NCBI GenBank assembly: GCA_964344765.1
Contig: CAYFOM010000001.1
Span: 308,757-372,756 of the forward strand
DNA from: JACNIZ01 sp964344765
GTDB taxonomy: Bacteria; Planctomycetota; UBA1135
Direction of reading: 5' to 3'
Length of the DNA: 64,000 nt
Positions 33,609 to 42,813 of the stretch are shown here, piece after piece. The position numbers were made by a program, and so were the translations under genes. Every line of letters starts with the position of its first letter. Positions within the stretch are counted from its first letter, which is position 1. The notes beneath the pieces were generated by a model. That model did no database searches and had not been told where the DNA came from. It saw only the letters and a list, made by a program, of their open reading frames with translations.

Positions 33609-35474
33609 ATGGGACCGTTCGCCGTGCCCAGAATTCTGCTTTTCCTACTCGTCTGGCTTGTACCCACAGCCGCCAGTGCCGATGCCGTGCCTCAGGCCGA
33701 CGTCGACCAGGCCATCCGCACAGGCAGTCGCTGGTTATTGGCCGACCTCAAGCCGCGGCTGGAACGGCAGGCCGGCGCTGAACCAGGGCGCACCGCGCTG
33801 AGCTATTACGCCCTGCTGCACTCAAACGTGTCGCGCGAGCATGAGGTGATGCAGATGGCGTCGGATTTTGTGGCGAAGGCCGACTCTTACCGCACCTACG
33901 ATCTCGGCTGTTTGATTTTGGCGCTGGCCAGCGAAGATCCGGTCAAGCACGCGGACCGCATCCATGATTTTGCTCGACGCCTCGCCGGCAGCCAAAATCC
34001 CGCTGGCGATTGGGGTTATCCCGGGGGCGCCGATTTGTCGAACACCCAATATGCCGCGCTTGGTCTTTGGAAGGCTACCCAAGCGGGAGTGCGCGTCCAC
34101 CCCACGGTTTGGAAGCGGCTGGCGCGGCGCACCTTGCAGTACCAAACCGGCAGCGGCTCCTTCGGTTACGGTCACGGCAGCAATCACGGCACGCCCTCGA
34201 TGACGGCGGCTGGTGCAGGTGTGCTCGCCATCTGCGAGCAGCAGCTGCGTTTGGCGGGTGAATTGAATTACGAACTTGCCGATCAAATCGTGCCGCTGCG
34301 TCGCCAATCGCAAGCTTGGTTGGCGGCCGAATTGCGCGAGCACGTAGGCGCGACCTCGTGGCACTACTACTACTTGTATGGGTTGGAGCGCGTAGGCGCG
34401 TTGACCGGTCACACCTTTTTTGTCGACCAAGATTGGTATCGACTAGGCGCGCAAAAACTACTTGCCGATCAGCACGAAAACGGTGCCTGGGCGAGTGACG
34501 ACATCAAAACTAGCTTTGCATTGTTGTTCCTGGCTCGAGCGACGTCGTCGATGGGCAGGGCAGTAGCGTTTACCGGCGAAGTATCGGTCACTGCACGCGA
34601 TGCCGATGCCATCTGCCAACTTCAAGCCGAGGGCAACGGTCCGGTCAAGCTTGGCGTAGGGTGGTGGAATCGTGCCGCGCTGCGTGAATATGAGTGGCCC
34701 AACGAACGCGGCTTAGGGCCGCGCATTTCTTGGGTGGAGTTTTACGCCGATGATCAACGCATTGCCGTTCAACTTGCCGACCAAAGCCGTCCGCTGGGCA
34801 ATCAATATTTCCATTTCAAGCATCACTTCCAGCGCAAAGGCGCGAAGCAAATTTGGGCGCGTTTCCACGTAGTGCCGCCGCCGCACGCCAAGCAGTTATC
34901 GGCGGTGCTCGAGTCGCCGCGGTTGCTGACCTTGGTGGAGCATTCTCTGCCTCGTCAAACGGCGCAATGGCCACAAATTTATGGCGGCAAAATGCAACTG
35001 AACGGTGGTAAGACTTGGGCATCCAGTCGCGCAGGCAAACGTGACGGCTTGGCCAATGGCTATTACTCTGCCGATCAAGCGGTCGACCATCTCGAGGAAA
35101 CAGCGTGGGTGTTCCGCGCCAAAGACGACAAGCGAACCTTTAAGTTGCGCCCAACGGTCAAACTTCCAACTTGCGCCATCCAAATCACTCCGCCTAGTGG
35201 CGAATGGGCTGAAGCGGCAGGTTTGCAACGTCTAGGCATGTTGGAAGTGCGCATCAATAGCGATCTGCGCCTGCCGCTATTAATGCCGAAAAACGGTCAA
35301 CCCGGAGTGCTGGATCTACCCGAAGCCGTCGTCATCAAAACGCTGGAGATTCGGGTGCTGACACTTGGCGAGGCAATTTCAGCCTCCGACGTTACTGGGC
35401 AAAAAGAATCAAACCGGCCGCAAGCGACCGGTTTGAGTGGAATTGCCGAAATCGAGTTTTACTTCGGCGGTTGA
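33609..35474 (+). CDS. Secreted alpha/alpha-toroid repeat protein with C-terminal beta domain
   Basis: 621 residues from ATG 33609, chosen because it gives a clean signal peptide (VPRILLFLLVWLVPTAASA); earlier ATGs at 33549 and 33597 are in frame. Residues about 30-330 resemble prenyltransferase/squalene-oxidase-type helical repeats: SQNPAGDWGYPGGADLSNTQYAALGL, written here in part as DWGYPGG and NTQYAALGLW, then SGSFGYGHGS and HENGAWASDDIKTSFALLFLA. The remaining 290 residues look beta-rich and are unassigned. Catalytic acids of terpene cyclases are not evident, so it is probably a binding or peptidase-like toroid. It converges with, and overlaps by 16 bases, another toroid gene. Confidence 0.7.
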   Translation: MGPFAVPRILLFLLVWLVPTAASADAVPQADVDQAIRTGSRWLLADLKPRLERQAGAEPGRTALSYYALLHSNVSREHEVMQMASDFVAKADSYRTYDLGCLILALASEDPVKHADRIHDFARRLAGSQNPAGDWGYPGGADLSNTQYAALGLWKATQAGVRVHPTVWKRLARRTLQYQTGSGSFGYGHGSNHGTPSMTAAGAGVLAICEQQLRLAGELNYELADQIVPLRRQSQAWLAAELREHVGATSWHYYYLYGLERVGALTGHTFFVDQDWYRLGAQKLLADQHENGAWASDDIKTSFALLFLARATSSMGRAVAFTGEVSVTARDADAICQLQAEGNGPVKLGVGWWNRAALREYEWPNERGLGPRISWVEFYADDQRIAVQLADQSRPLGNQYFHFKHHFQRKGAKQIWARFHVVPPPHAKQLSAVLESPRLLTLVEHSLPRQTAQWPQIYGGKMQLNGGKTWASSRAGKRDGLANGYYSADQAVDHLEETAWVFRAKDDKRTFKLRPTVKLPTCAIQITPPSGEWAEAAGLQRLGMLEVRINSDLRLPLLMPKNGQPGVLDLPEAVVIKTLEIRVLTLGEAISASDVTGQKESNRPQATGLSGIAEIEFYFGG

Positions 35475-36616
35475 GTGTCGGCGGGTAACGTCGACAGAGC
35501 CAATACCGCATAGGCGGTGCCGTACGGTTTGTGGTAGCTGTACAACGGGTAATCCCAAAAACTGCCGTCGGGTTCGCGGCAAAGCAGCACCGCTTTCAGC
35601 AAAGCGGGTTCAAACTGCTTACGCTTTTTGTCAGGCAGCCTTTGCATCGCCAACGAGGCGTAGTAGTGGCCGAACAAGTAGAAGTAGCCCGATACGCCGT
35701 AGTGCGATTCATGCGGAATGGGTCGGCGAATGCCGGCAATTTGGAAGCGCGTATGCTCGATCAACAACGCATGCAACGCGTGAGACCAACGCGACTCGGA
35801 CCACTGCTTGCCGAACAAAGCCATGGCTTCCATGTTGCCCGGCCCGCGACATGCCGCGCCCTTGATGTTGTTCACACTACCCAACGGATTCATGCGCCAA
35901 ATCTCGCCGTAGGTAAATGCCTTCGCCCGCGTTTCGCAACGAGCGATGGAATCGACCGCACGGCGAGTCATTTCCTCCGGCACGTTAATGCCGATTTCTT
36001 TGGCCCGCGACAATCCCACCAACAGGGTTGCCGTGGTGAAACTCATCGACGTAAACGACGGCTGAAAGGTCGGCACCTCGTCCAAGCTCAAGTAACCCCA
36101 GCCGCCATCTAAACATTGATGCAGTTGCAGTCGCTTGACCATGGTGCGGCAGGCGGCGCGAATCTTTTCGGCGCGCGGATCATTGGGATGTGCTTTCAGG
36201 TGTTCGCCGAACGCCTGCAGCCCGTAACCCAACGCCCAGGTGGTGTAATGCTCAAAACCACTCGGACGTTTGACGTCGTGCTGAGCCAGGATCGCATCAA
36301 TGCCGCGTGAGATCGCCTGCTTCACCTCCTTTTTGTCGATGCCGCTGTGCTCCAGTGCCATCACGCAAAGCGAAGTCGTCGCCACGCGGAAGGTTTGGTG
36401 GCTGCCGGGAACATCGCACAGCACCTCAATCGGACGCGGCGAATGATGGCTGCCCCAGGTGCCGTCGGCGGCTTGATTGGCCACCAACCAGTCGACGCCA
36501 CCCTTCAGCGCGGTTTGCTGATCCACCTTGAGGTGGGCAGCATCGGCCACATCTAAGTGCGGCTGCTGAGCCGGTGGCTGCAACGCGGCCGCCAACATCA
36601 AAATCAACCAGCTCAT
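35459..36616 (-). CDS. Secreted prenyltransferase/squalene-oxidase-repeat protein
   Basis: 385 residues with a short signal peptide (SWLILMLAAALQ). The toroid repeats are seen as GVDWLVANQAADGTWGSHHS, HQCLDGGWGYLSLDEVP and PDGSFWDYPLYSYHKPYGTAYAVLAL, each with the G-x-W element of the family. Family members in this phylum are mostly secreted and uncharacterised. Its start codon shares a base with the stop of the membrane-fusion-type gene upstream (TAATG), which argues that the two act together. The 3' end overlaps the convergent toroid gene. Confidence 0.78.
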   Translation of the reverse strand: MSWLILMLAAALQPPAQQPHLDVADAAHLKVDQQTALKGGVDWLVANQAADGTWGSHHSPRPIEVLCDVPGSHQTFRVATTSLCVMALEHSGIDKKEVKQAISRGIDAILAQHDVKRPSGFEHYTTWALGYGLQAFGEHLKAHPNDPRAEKIRAACRTMVKRLQLHQCLDGGWGYLSLDEVPTFQPSFTSMSFTTATLLVGLSRAKEIGINVPEEMTRRAVDSIARCETRAKAFTYGEIWRMNPLGSVNNIKGAACRGPGNMEAMALFGKQWSESRWSHALHALLIEHTRFQIAGIRRPIPHESHYGVSGYFYLFGHYYASLAMQRLPDKKRKQFEPALLKAVLLCREPDGSFWDYPLYSYHKPYGTAYAVLALSTLPADTQPPK

Positions 36617-37914
36617 TAGTTTTGGTTGGGCTTGAGCTCGACGGATGCGCGCTGCCCGGGCACGACGTCGCCAAGTTCCACACCGAGGTGCAGCGTGCAG
36701 GCGTAGTGGTTACCCGCACCAGCAGCCGATGACGGAATCGGGAAGCGATCCATTTCCACCTCACCGGCAACGCGCGAAGCCTCTTCCGACAAACCAACGA
36801 TAATCGCCGTGCCTTTGCCGACGCCGCGTAGCTCGGCCAACTTGTTCTCGGGAGCTTTGAAGCGCATTTCAAAATGACCCGGAGCTGCCACGGTGAAAGC
36901 CGCTTTGCGCGGGCTCAACTGACCGCCGCGTTGATGGCGCGGAGCCACGCGTCCCGGACCGTAATCATCAATGCCGCCATGCAGCAACATGCCGCTACGC
37001 GGTGCCCGCACCTGCATGCTTTCCAAGTCATGACGCAACTTCTCAAGTTTGCGTTCCTGACGCTCGAGGTTGCGGCGCGAAGACTCCAAACGGTGCTTAC
37101 GCGAAACCGCATCCAGTTCGGTGCGCACCTTTTGCGCGTGCAATTGCTGAGCCGCGTTCTCCACCGCTTGCTCTTTCATTTCACCGGTGCGCGTCCACGA
37201 AAACTCGGCTTCGTAATCGCGTTGACGGTTTTGCAATTCTTGGCTGATCTTCGAGCGTTCCAAGTTGCGGCGCGACCGCTTCAACACGATTTCCTCGGTG
37301 GCGTCGGTCAACTCATCGGCGGTGTACATGGCTTCGAGTTGATCGAGCTCGTCGGTGGCGTCCTCGATGTTGTGGTTTACGTACATCGCCGACAGTTCGG
37401 CCTGGGCGACGTTGAACTTGGTTTGAAATTCACGCCAACCATGTAAATCGCGTTCGGCGCGCTCCAGTGCTAGGTGCGATTTGTGCAAACCTTGATCGGC
37501 ACTGCGCTCTTCCAGCTTGGCGCGTTCCATATCCAGCGACAAGTTGAGCTGTGCGCTTTCCAGTGCCAGCTCGGCGTCGTGCACTTGTTGCTCAAGTGCC
37601 TCGGCATCCAGCACGGCGATGACTTGGCCGCGCTCGACCATGGTGCCGTGGGGCAGTACTTCCAGAACGCGATATCCGCCGCTCCAAGCAGCCGGCCAAA
37701 GCACGATTTCGTCGGCTTTGCTGGGCACCATCGAGCCGTCGAAGCTCAGCATTTCGGGTTCTGCCGGAGTGGCGGCGTCGGTCGGCTCTTGGGCGATCAA
37801 GCCGGCTGCAAACGGCATCGCCGAGGTTGCATAGGTCGCACTTTGCGAACTCACCGGGTGGGAGAGGGCAGCCCATAAGGCCAACCCCGAAAGAGGAAGG
37901 AGCAAGTTTGTCAT
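36616..37914 (-). CDS. HlyD/membrane-fusion-type periplasmic adaptor, orphan
   Basis: 432 residues with a signal peptide (LLLPLSGLALWAALSHPVSS). The split lipoyl/barrel region starts VLEVLPHGTMVERGQVIAVLDAEALE, followed by a long helical hairpin (about residues 105-290) rich in K/E/R/L heptads including RRNLERQERKLEKLRHDLESM, then MQVRAPRSGMLLHGG, the return lipoyl half, and a beta-barrel domain. This is the plan of an efflux or secretion adaptor. No inner-membrane ABC/RND partner or outer-membrane channel is encoded nearby. Instead it is translationally coupled to a toroid protein. Confidence 0.82.
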   Translation of the reverse strand: MTNLLLPLSGLALWAALSHPVSSQSATYATSAMPFAAGLIAQEPTDAATPAEPEMLSFDGSMVPSKADEIVLWPAAWSGGYRVLEVLPHGTMVERGQVIAVLDAEALEQQVHDAELALESAQLNLSLDMERAKLEERSADQGLHKSHLALERAERDLHGWREFQTKFNVAQAELSAMYVNHNIEDATDELDQLEAMYTADELTDATEEIVLKRSRRNLERSKISQELQNRQRDYEAEFSWTRTGEMKEQAVENAAQQLHAQKVRTELDAVSRKHRLESSRRNLERQERKLEKLRHDLESMQVRAPRSGMLLHGGIDDYGPGRVAPRHQRGGQLSPRKAAFTVAAPGHFEMRFKAPENKLAELRGVGKGTAIIVGLSEEASRVAGEVEMDRFPIPSSAAGAGNHYACTLHLGVELGDVVPGQRASVELKPNQN

Positions 37915-37933
37915 CTGCTTGGAGGCAGGGGGA

Positions 37934-38500
37934 TTAGAGGGAAGTAGGGGTGCGGGCCGCCTCGGCGACCGTCTGCCACTGCTCCAACTTATCCGAAAAA
38001 CTAAGGCTTGCCATCGCCGGGCTGGTGGAGGGCAAGGCGATCAAGCGAATCCGCGCCAGGCGCGACTCCAGTTCCGGCCGCTGCCGAAGCATTTGCGGCA
38101 GGGCTTTGCGTTTGAATACCTGCTCAGCCTTGCGACCGTTGAAGAAAATCGTGTGCACATCCGGATGCTGCGGCAGAAAGTCGGCAAAAGCATTGGGCAC
38201 CTCGCTGGTGGCGCGAATGTCGCTGTCCAAGCTGCCCGGCCGGCTGCAACTCCGCAGCACGTCCCAAAGGGCGACGTGATGCTTGCGTAGGCCACTCAAA
38301 CGCTGCTCGTACTCCTGATCCGAAGAAATCGCGAACAGCGATTCCATGATGCGCCAAAATGAGTTGCGCGGATGAGCGTAATACTGCACCGCCTCCAGCG
38401 AGGCTACTCCGGGCATGGATCCCAGCACCAGCACGCGCGCTTTGGCGTCGGAGCTGGCGTCGAAACTGCTTACTTCTTCGGCAGGTGTTTGCTTGCCCAC
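37934..38500 (-). CDS. Uracil/hypoxanthine-DNA glycosylase superfamily protein
   Basis: 188 residues starting at GTG 38500, overlapping the upstream gene by 31 bases. LVLGSMPGVASLEAVQYYAHPRNSFWRIM is the N-terminal signature of UDG family 6 (hypoxanthine-DNA glycosylase; visible as GSMPGVASL, YYAHPRNSFW), and LIALPSTSPAMASLSF gives the second motif. These enzymes remove deaminated bases, mainly hypoxanthine, from DNA in the cytoplasm. The start is less certain than the family. It sits in a run of minus-strand genes for secreted proteins without functional link. Confidence 0.85.
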   Translation of the reverse strand: MGKQTPAEEVSSFDASSDAKARVLVLGSMPGVASLEAVQYYAHPRNSFWRIMESLFAISSDQEYEQRLSGLRKHHVALWDVLRSCSRPGSLDSDIRATSEVPNAFADFLPQHPDVHTIFFNGRKAEQVFKRKALPQMLRQRPELESRLARIRLIALPSTSPAMASLSFSDKLEQWQTVAEAARTPTSL

Positions 38501-39660
38501 TGCAAAAAGTCTTGGTGGAGATCGATCGGTGAGAGGTCGAAGTGATCCAAGAGCAGTTTACGGAACTTCATGCTGCGCGCCTGTTGACCGGTGGCTGCAT
38601 CCTTCGGCGCACGCAGTTCGGCCAAAACGCGATGCAAACGTTGGCGACGCGATCCGGCATCTTCTTCGGCGTCGCTATGACCGCTGTCGTCGAAGAAGTA
38701 TTCCATGGTGGCCCAAGCGTAGCCATAGTCGGCGCGGGCGAACTGTTTGTGGGTGCGCAACAGCAGTGCATCGATGCGCTCGTCATCTTCCCGCACGCCT
38801 TTTTTGATCATCGATTTCACCGCGTTGTGAATCATGCGCGGCCAATTATTCGGCGAGTTGGACGAATCATTCATCGCCGCACCAATCGCCGCAAAAACAC
38901 CATAGCCATGAATGGTCTCTTTCAACGCAGCCTGTTCATGCGAAACAATCGCCGCCGGATTTTTGATGCTGCGCCGTTGCAGCATTCCAGCAAAGCCCTC
39001 GGTTAAAAATTCAGGGCCGCCATACCCCGAATAGGAACAAGCCCAACCCGCCAGCACCACGCCGACGTCGTGCACCGCGCGCGTCGGTGCCATCGAGGAA
39101 GCCAAAGTGCCAGGTCGCAGCATGACCGTCGGAGGCAAATTCCACCGAGTCGATCCAGCCGAGATCACTCCATTGACCAACGCCTCCGGTGGTTCAGAAT
39201 TCCCGTAAATCTCCGACCCCTTGCGAACCAACTCCCAATACTCACGAATGGCCTCCGGATCCTTCAGAGCAACCACCCGAAGCGGCATCCCCTCAGGAAT
39301 CGGCGATCCACCCAATAACTCCAAACCCGCCGGCCAAGCCTTGCCCAATGCACTCGTCAATAACTTGAATTGCTTCGCATCATCACAATAAAGCTGAAGT
39401 CCATTCCATTCCTTGTACTTCAACTTCACCCCGCCCAAGTGCTCCCCCAAAGCCTTGGCACCTTGCGGATGCCAGCTGTCATCCACCCGGGGAATCTCAT
39501 CTACCGCTTTCGCATCTTCCACAGCCGCTTTCACTCCACCTGGCGATCCTGACGGGGCCGGCGGCGGGGGCTGCTGCGCTTGCAATCCAGAAACAGCGAT
39601 GAATGCCAGGGCAATTACGCGAACGGCGTCCCAAATACGCGAAAGGCTAAAAATATCCAT
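38470..39660 (-). CDS. Secreted protein resembling a DUF1570-type metallopeptidase with broken zinc motif
   Basis: 396 residues from ATG 39660; the signal peptide is MDIFSLSRIWDAVRVIALAFIA ending near LQAQ, written here in two parts: an n-region and IALAFIAVSGLQA. A Pro-rich linker follows. The region AVHDVGVVLAGWACSYSGYG...PEFLTEGFAGML has the layout of the gluzincin HExxH...E site of DUF1570-like peptidases, but HExxH is HDVGV, so the catalytic Glu and second His are missing while the downstream Glu is kept. ADYGYAWATMEYFF also fits the family. It is probably an inactive peptidase-like binding protein. The assignment is tentative. Confidence 0.6.
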   Translation of the reverse strand: MDIFSLSRIWDAVRVIALAFIAVSGLQAQQPPPPAPSGSPGGVKAAVEDAKAVDEIPRVDDSWHPQGAKALGEHLGGVKLKYKEWNGLQLYCDDAKQFKLLTSALGKAWPAGLELLGGSPIPEGMPLRVVALKDPEAIREYWELVRKGSEIYGNSEPPEALVNGVISAGSTRWNLPPTVMLRPGTLASSMAPTRAVHDVGVVLAGWACSYSGYGGPEFLTEGFAGMLQRRSIKNPAAIVSHEQAALKETIHGYGVFAAIGAAMNDSSNSPNNWPRMIHNAVKSMIKKGVREDDERIDALLLRTHKQFARADYGYAWATMEYFFDDSGHSDAEEDAGSRRQRLHRVLAELRAPKDAATGQQARSMKFRKLLLDHFDLSPIDLHQDFLQWASKHLPKK

Positions 39661-39708
39661 AACGAAGTCTAACCACCAACTTCGCCCTAGCAACCCACCA
39701 ATCTAGAC

Positions 39709-39742
39709 AAAAAAAGCGACACCCACCGAAGTGGATGTCGCT
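39709..39742 (-). terminator. Rho-independent terminator of the FGE-like gene
   Basis: Read on the minus strand, AGCGACA (39742 to 39736) pairs with TGTCGCT (39721 to 39715), with an inner CCAC/GTGG pairing around a TTCG loop, followed by seven T. It lies 18 bases after the stop at 39760. Confidence 0.88.
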
Positions 39743-39759
39743 GAACGAAAAGTAAGAAT

Positions 39760-41625
39760 CTACTTTTTCTCCTTCGGCTCGACGATTTCGAAGTAGTCAC
39801 CATCCCAAGAGTTGCGACGAGTCAAAGCACCATCTTTGCCGCGCGGAACCATCGAGAAGCGGAACGACCAAGCGTCGGCGCGACCGGTCGGAATCGAGAA
39901 TTCGTACTCGATCCAGTTGCGATCAAGGTTGATGCGCACACGGTTCTGAGCGGAGCGAATCTTGCCGTACTTGGGTGACTTGATCATCGGCAGTACGCCT
40001 ACACCGTTGTTGTCCTTATCGACCAGTAGGATGTATTCCTGCCCCGGCTTCAAGGTCAAGCCTTCCATCTTCGGCCACAAGTCGGTGATCGGTACGTCAT
40101 CCTCAGCCAATTCCTTCGGCTTGTAGTCCTCGATCATGTCTTTGGCAGGAAGCGTTGCTTTGAGATCCAGCACGGTCTCCGGAGCCAGGCCCGGTACGTA
40201 CATCATCAAGTAAGTGCCGCCGAGAGCACCCGCCTTTTCAAAGGCCACCGTCGAGTGCATCGCACCCAACACAATCGGGCCTTCCTCTTCGACGGTGCGC
40301 TCCAGCTTGCCCTTCTTGACGTTTAAGTCGGTCAGCGGAATCGCGGCCAAGCAGTCGTAGCGGTCGAAGACCATGTACCCATCAGGCAATTCCGACGCAG
40401 GCAACGGCTTCTTTGGTTCACCGCGACCGGCTTCCAAATCTTTGTTAGGAACCGTGCGGCGAATCTCGAGGCCAACCACCTTATCCGGGGCAAGCATCTT
40501 GGCCGGGTCACCACCCAGCAACGCACTGCTGACATCACGCAAAGCGAGCAGCGCGGCGTTTTCGCAAGGTGTTGCCGAGCTGGCCACGCGGAAGCCGAGG
40601 ATGTTGGCGCGGGTATCGGTTTGCAAACCAACGCGAGTATCCACGGTGCAGACGTCGTGCTGGTTGTAGTAGCTACCACCTTTAATGATGCGCGAAGCCG
40701 CATCCCAGTTCGGAACTACATCAACGTTGCCTGCCTTGGTCTTCACGGTGAAGTTCTCGAAGCCGGGCAGCGGGCGGTAGGGGCTATCGGTCCATTCCCA
40801 CAAGTTGCCGCTCATGTCGGCCAGGCCGAAGCTGGAGCGTGCGGAAAGCGATGAAACGGGAACCAACTTGCGAGCCAAGTTTCGCGGCTTGGTTTCTTCG
40901 TGCGCAAACGACTTGGGGTCGTACTTGGCACCGTGCGGGTAAAGCGTGTGCTTATCGCCACGAGCGGCGCGTACCCATTCCTCTTCGGTCGGCAAACGCA
41001 AACCAGCCCACTTGCAGTAACCGATAGCGTCGCGGTAGCTGATGAAGCCAACCGGCATTAAAGCCTGCTCGGGCGAAATCTCCCACTTCACCTCGCCGTC
41101 TTGCCAGTGCTCTTGCCACCACTTGGCTTGGTTCATCTCGTTAAAGACGAAGCCCTTGTCTTTCTTTTGACCCTCCTGAATGATGGCCAAGCGCTGTTCA
41201 CGCGTGAACTTGGCCCAAGATGGTGGAGGCATTGCGCCGGTGTCTTTGACGTAGCGCATGTACATCTCATTGGTGACCTCGGTCGGACCAATGAAGAAGC
41301 GCTCGAGGTGGTTGGAATAGTTGCCGACCTTGGCGCCGAACGAACGAGCGGCATCGGGTTTTTCGGCGATTTCCTTCGAGGCTTCTTTTTCCGAGACGCC
41401 GATTTGGACTTTGCCCTTCGGGATCTCGACGAGACCCTTCACCGTCGAAAGTGATGGGCGGCTGGTATCGGATGCTTGTTTCCCCTTGCTCTTACCACTC
41501 CCTTGATCGGGAGCAGCAATGGCCACCGGCATCAAAGCGGCGGTGGGAGCAGCGGACAATGCCGTCATCGCGGCGGCGTCCGGGCCTGGGGCAACGAACA
41601 GGAGCAGGAGCGAGGGCGTGAACAT
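39760..41625 (-). CDS. Secreted FGE-sulfatase-domain protein lacking one active-site cysteine
   Basis: 621 residues from ATG 41625 (a GTG two codons earlier is discounted), with a hydrophobic export signal (FTPSLLLLFVAPGP). The SUMF1/FGE-like domain covers about residues 100-360: RFFIGPTEVTNEMYMRYV, LRLPTEEEWVRAARG, SSFGLADMSGNLWEWTDS and IIKGGSYYNQHDVC...GFRVA. Aligned with human FGE GGSYMCHRSYC, the first catalytic Cys is Asn and only the second Cys is kept, so formylglycine synthesis is unlikely. The remaining 250 residues are beta-rich and unassigned. Similar domains serve in binding and modification of other partners. It is transcribed alone between a terminator and the divergent pseudouridine synthase gene. 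Confidence 0.82.
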   Translation of the reverse strand: MFTPSLLLLFVAPGPDAAAMTALSAAPTAALMPVAIAAPDQGSGKSKGKQASDTSRPSLSTVKGLVEIPKGKVQIGVSEKEASKEIAEKPDAARSFGAKVGNYSNHLERFFIGPTEVTNEMYMRYVKDTGAMPPPSWAKFTREQRLAIIQEGQKKDKGFVFNEMNQAKWWQEHWQDGEVKWEISPEQALMPVGFISYRDAIGYCKWAGLRLPTEEEWVRAARGDKHTLYPHGAKYDPKSFAHEETKPRNLARKLVPVSSLSARSSFGLADMSGNLWEWTDSPYRPLPGFENFTVKTKAGNVDVVPNWDAASRIIKGGSYYNQHDVCTVDTRVGLQTDTRANILGFRVASSATPCENAALLALRDVSSALLGGDPAKMLAPDKVVGLEIRRTVPNKDLEAGRGEPKKPLPASELPDGYMVFDRYDCLAAIPLTDLNVKKGKLERTVEEEGPIVLGAMHSTVAFEKAGALGGTYLMMYVPGLAPETVLDLKATLPAKDMIEDYKPKELAEDDVPITDLWPKMEGLTLKPGQEYILLVDKDNNGVGVLPMIKSPKYGKIRSAQNRVRINLDRNWIEYEFSIPTGRADAWSFRFSMVPRGKDGALTRRNSWDGDYFEIVEPKEKK

Positions 41626-41781
41626 GATCACAATTCGAGGGTTTCTCCGGGAAAACGGCCTGACAGCTTAACCCGGTGGGGCAAATCGGCCAAACCGGAG
41701 CTCTTTCCATCAAACCGAGAGGGAAGGATGTCGGCACAACCTGGCACCTTTAGACTGTTCGGCCACGTTGGTTTCCCGATC

Positions 41782-42762
41782 ATGTCGACTCTTCCTGATA
41801 CGCTTCGCATCCAGGTGCCTGAGGACCATCCCAGCCAAAGATTGGACCTCGCCGCCTTCGAACTGCTGCAAAGCGGCATTTCACGTTCCCGCTTGGGAAC
41901 CTGGATCCGGGACGGCCGCATGACTGTCAACGGCGAAGCCACGGATGCGCCGGCCCATCCGGTCGAACCGGGCGATGTGCTGGAGCTACGGCCACCGCGA
42001 CAGATGGTAATCGAACAAGGTTCGCCGCTAGAGCCGCAGATCCTTTACGAGGACGACTTCTTGGCCGTCATCGACAAACCTGCTGGTTTGGTCATGCACG
42101 GAACTACCTTCGGCGATACCCAACCGACCGTAGCCTCTTGGCTGGTTCAGAGATATGGCAATGGCCTACCTATAGGCCAAGGTGCCGAGCGGCCCGGGGT
42201 CATTCACCGCCTCGACCGCGACACCAGTGGCGTCTGCGTGGTAGGTCGCGATAAGGCGGCGTTTGAGGACTTAATGGAGCAGTTCGCCGAGCGCTCGGTG
42301 GCCAAGGAATACCAAGCGTTGATCTACGGCGCGCCGCGCTTTGAGTCCGATTGGATTGAAAAGCGGCTGATGTCCGATCCGCGACGGCCGAATTTGGTCA
42401 AGGTCACCAAATCTTTCGATTCGGGAACTCGCGACGCGGCCACCTACTACCAGGTTCTAGAGCGTTTCGACGGCTTCGCGTTGCTGCGCCTGCGCCCGCG
42501 CACTGGCCGCAAGCATCAGATTCGCGCACACCTACGTTCGTTGGACCACCCGATCATCGGCGACCCCATTTACCGGGCGCGCAATTATGGTCTGGGCATG
42601 CTGCCCGCCGGCTACCCAGCCGTCGAGCGCACTCTGCTTCATGCTCGGGCACTACGATTCGAGCATCCATCCACCGGAGAGCAGATGACCTTCCGATCGG
42701 ACCTCCCCCCGGATATGGCCGATTTGGTCGAATTTCTGCGCACCAACGCGCCGCTTACCTAA
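41782..42762 (+). CDS. rluD: RluA/RluD-family 23S rRNA pseudouridine synthase
   Basis: 326 residues. An S4 RNA-binding domain (residues about 15-75: SQRLDLAAFELLQSGISRSRL, split here as QRLDLAAFELL and GISRSRLGTWI) precedes the synthase domain with YEDDFLAVIDKPAGLVMH and the catalytic Asp in HRLDRDTSGV. It converts uridines of large-subunit rRNA to pseudouridine. The ATG at 41782 is chosen because the S4 domain follows directly; an in-frame ATG at 41728 has GAGGGAAGG immediately before it and could be the true start. Whether it is RluD or a sister (RluC/RluA) cannot be told. Confidence 0.88.
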   Translation: MSTLPDTLRIQVPEDHPSQRLDLAAFELLQSGISRSRLGTWIRDGRMTVNGEATDAPAHPVEPGDVLELRPPRQMVIEQGSPLEPQILYEDDFLAVIDKPAGLVMHGTTFGDTQPTVASWLVQRYGNGLPIGQGAERPGVIHRLDRDTSGVCVVGRDKAAFEDLMEQFAERSVAKEYQALIYGAPRFESDWIEKRLMSDPRRPNLVKVTKSFDSGTRDAATYYQVLERFDGFALLRLRPRTGRKHQIRAHLRSLDHPIIGDPIYRARNYGLGMLPAGYPAVERTLLHARALRFEHPSTGEQMTFRSDLPPDMADLVEFLRTNAPLT

Positions 42763-42813
42763 TTCCCCCCTGCGCCATCCCTAACTGCGCACGCACTCAC
42801 AGCCCATCCCTGC

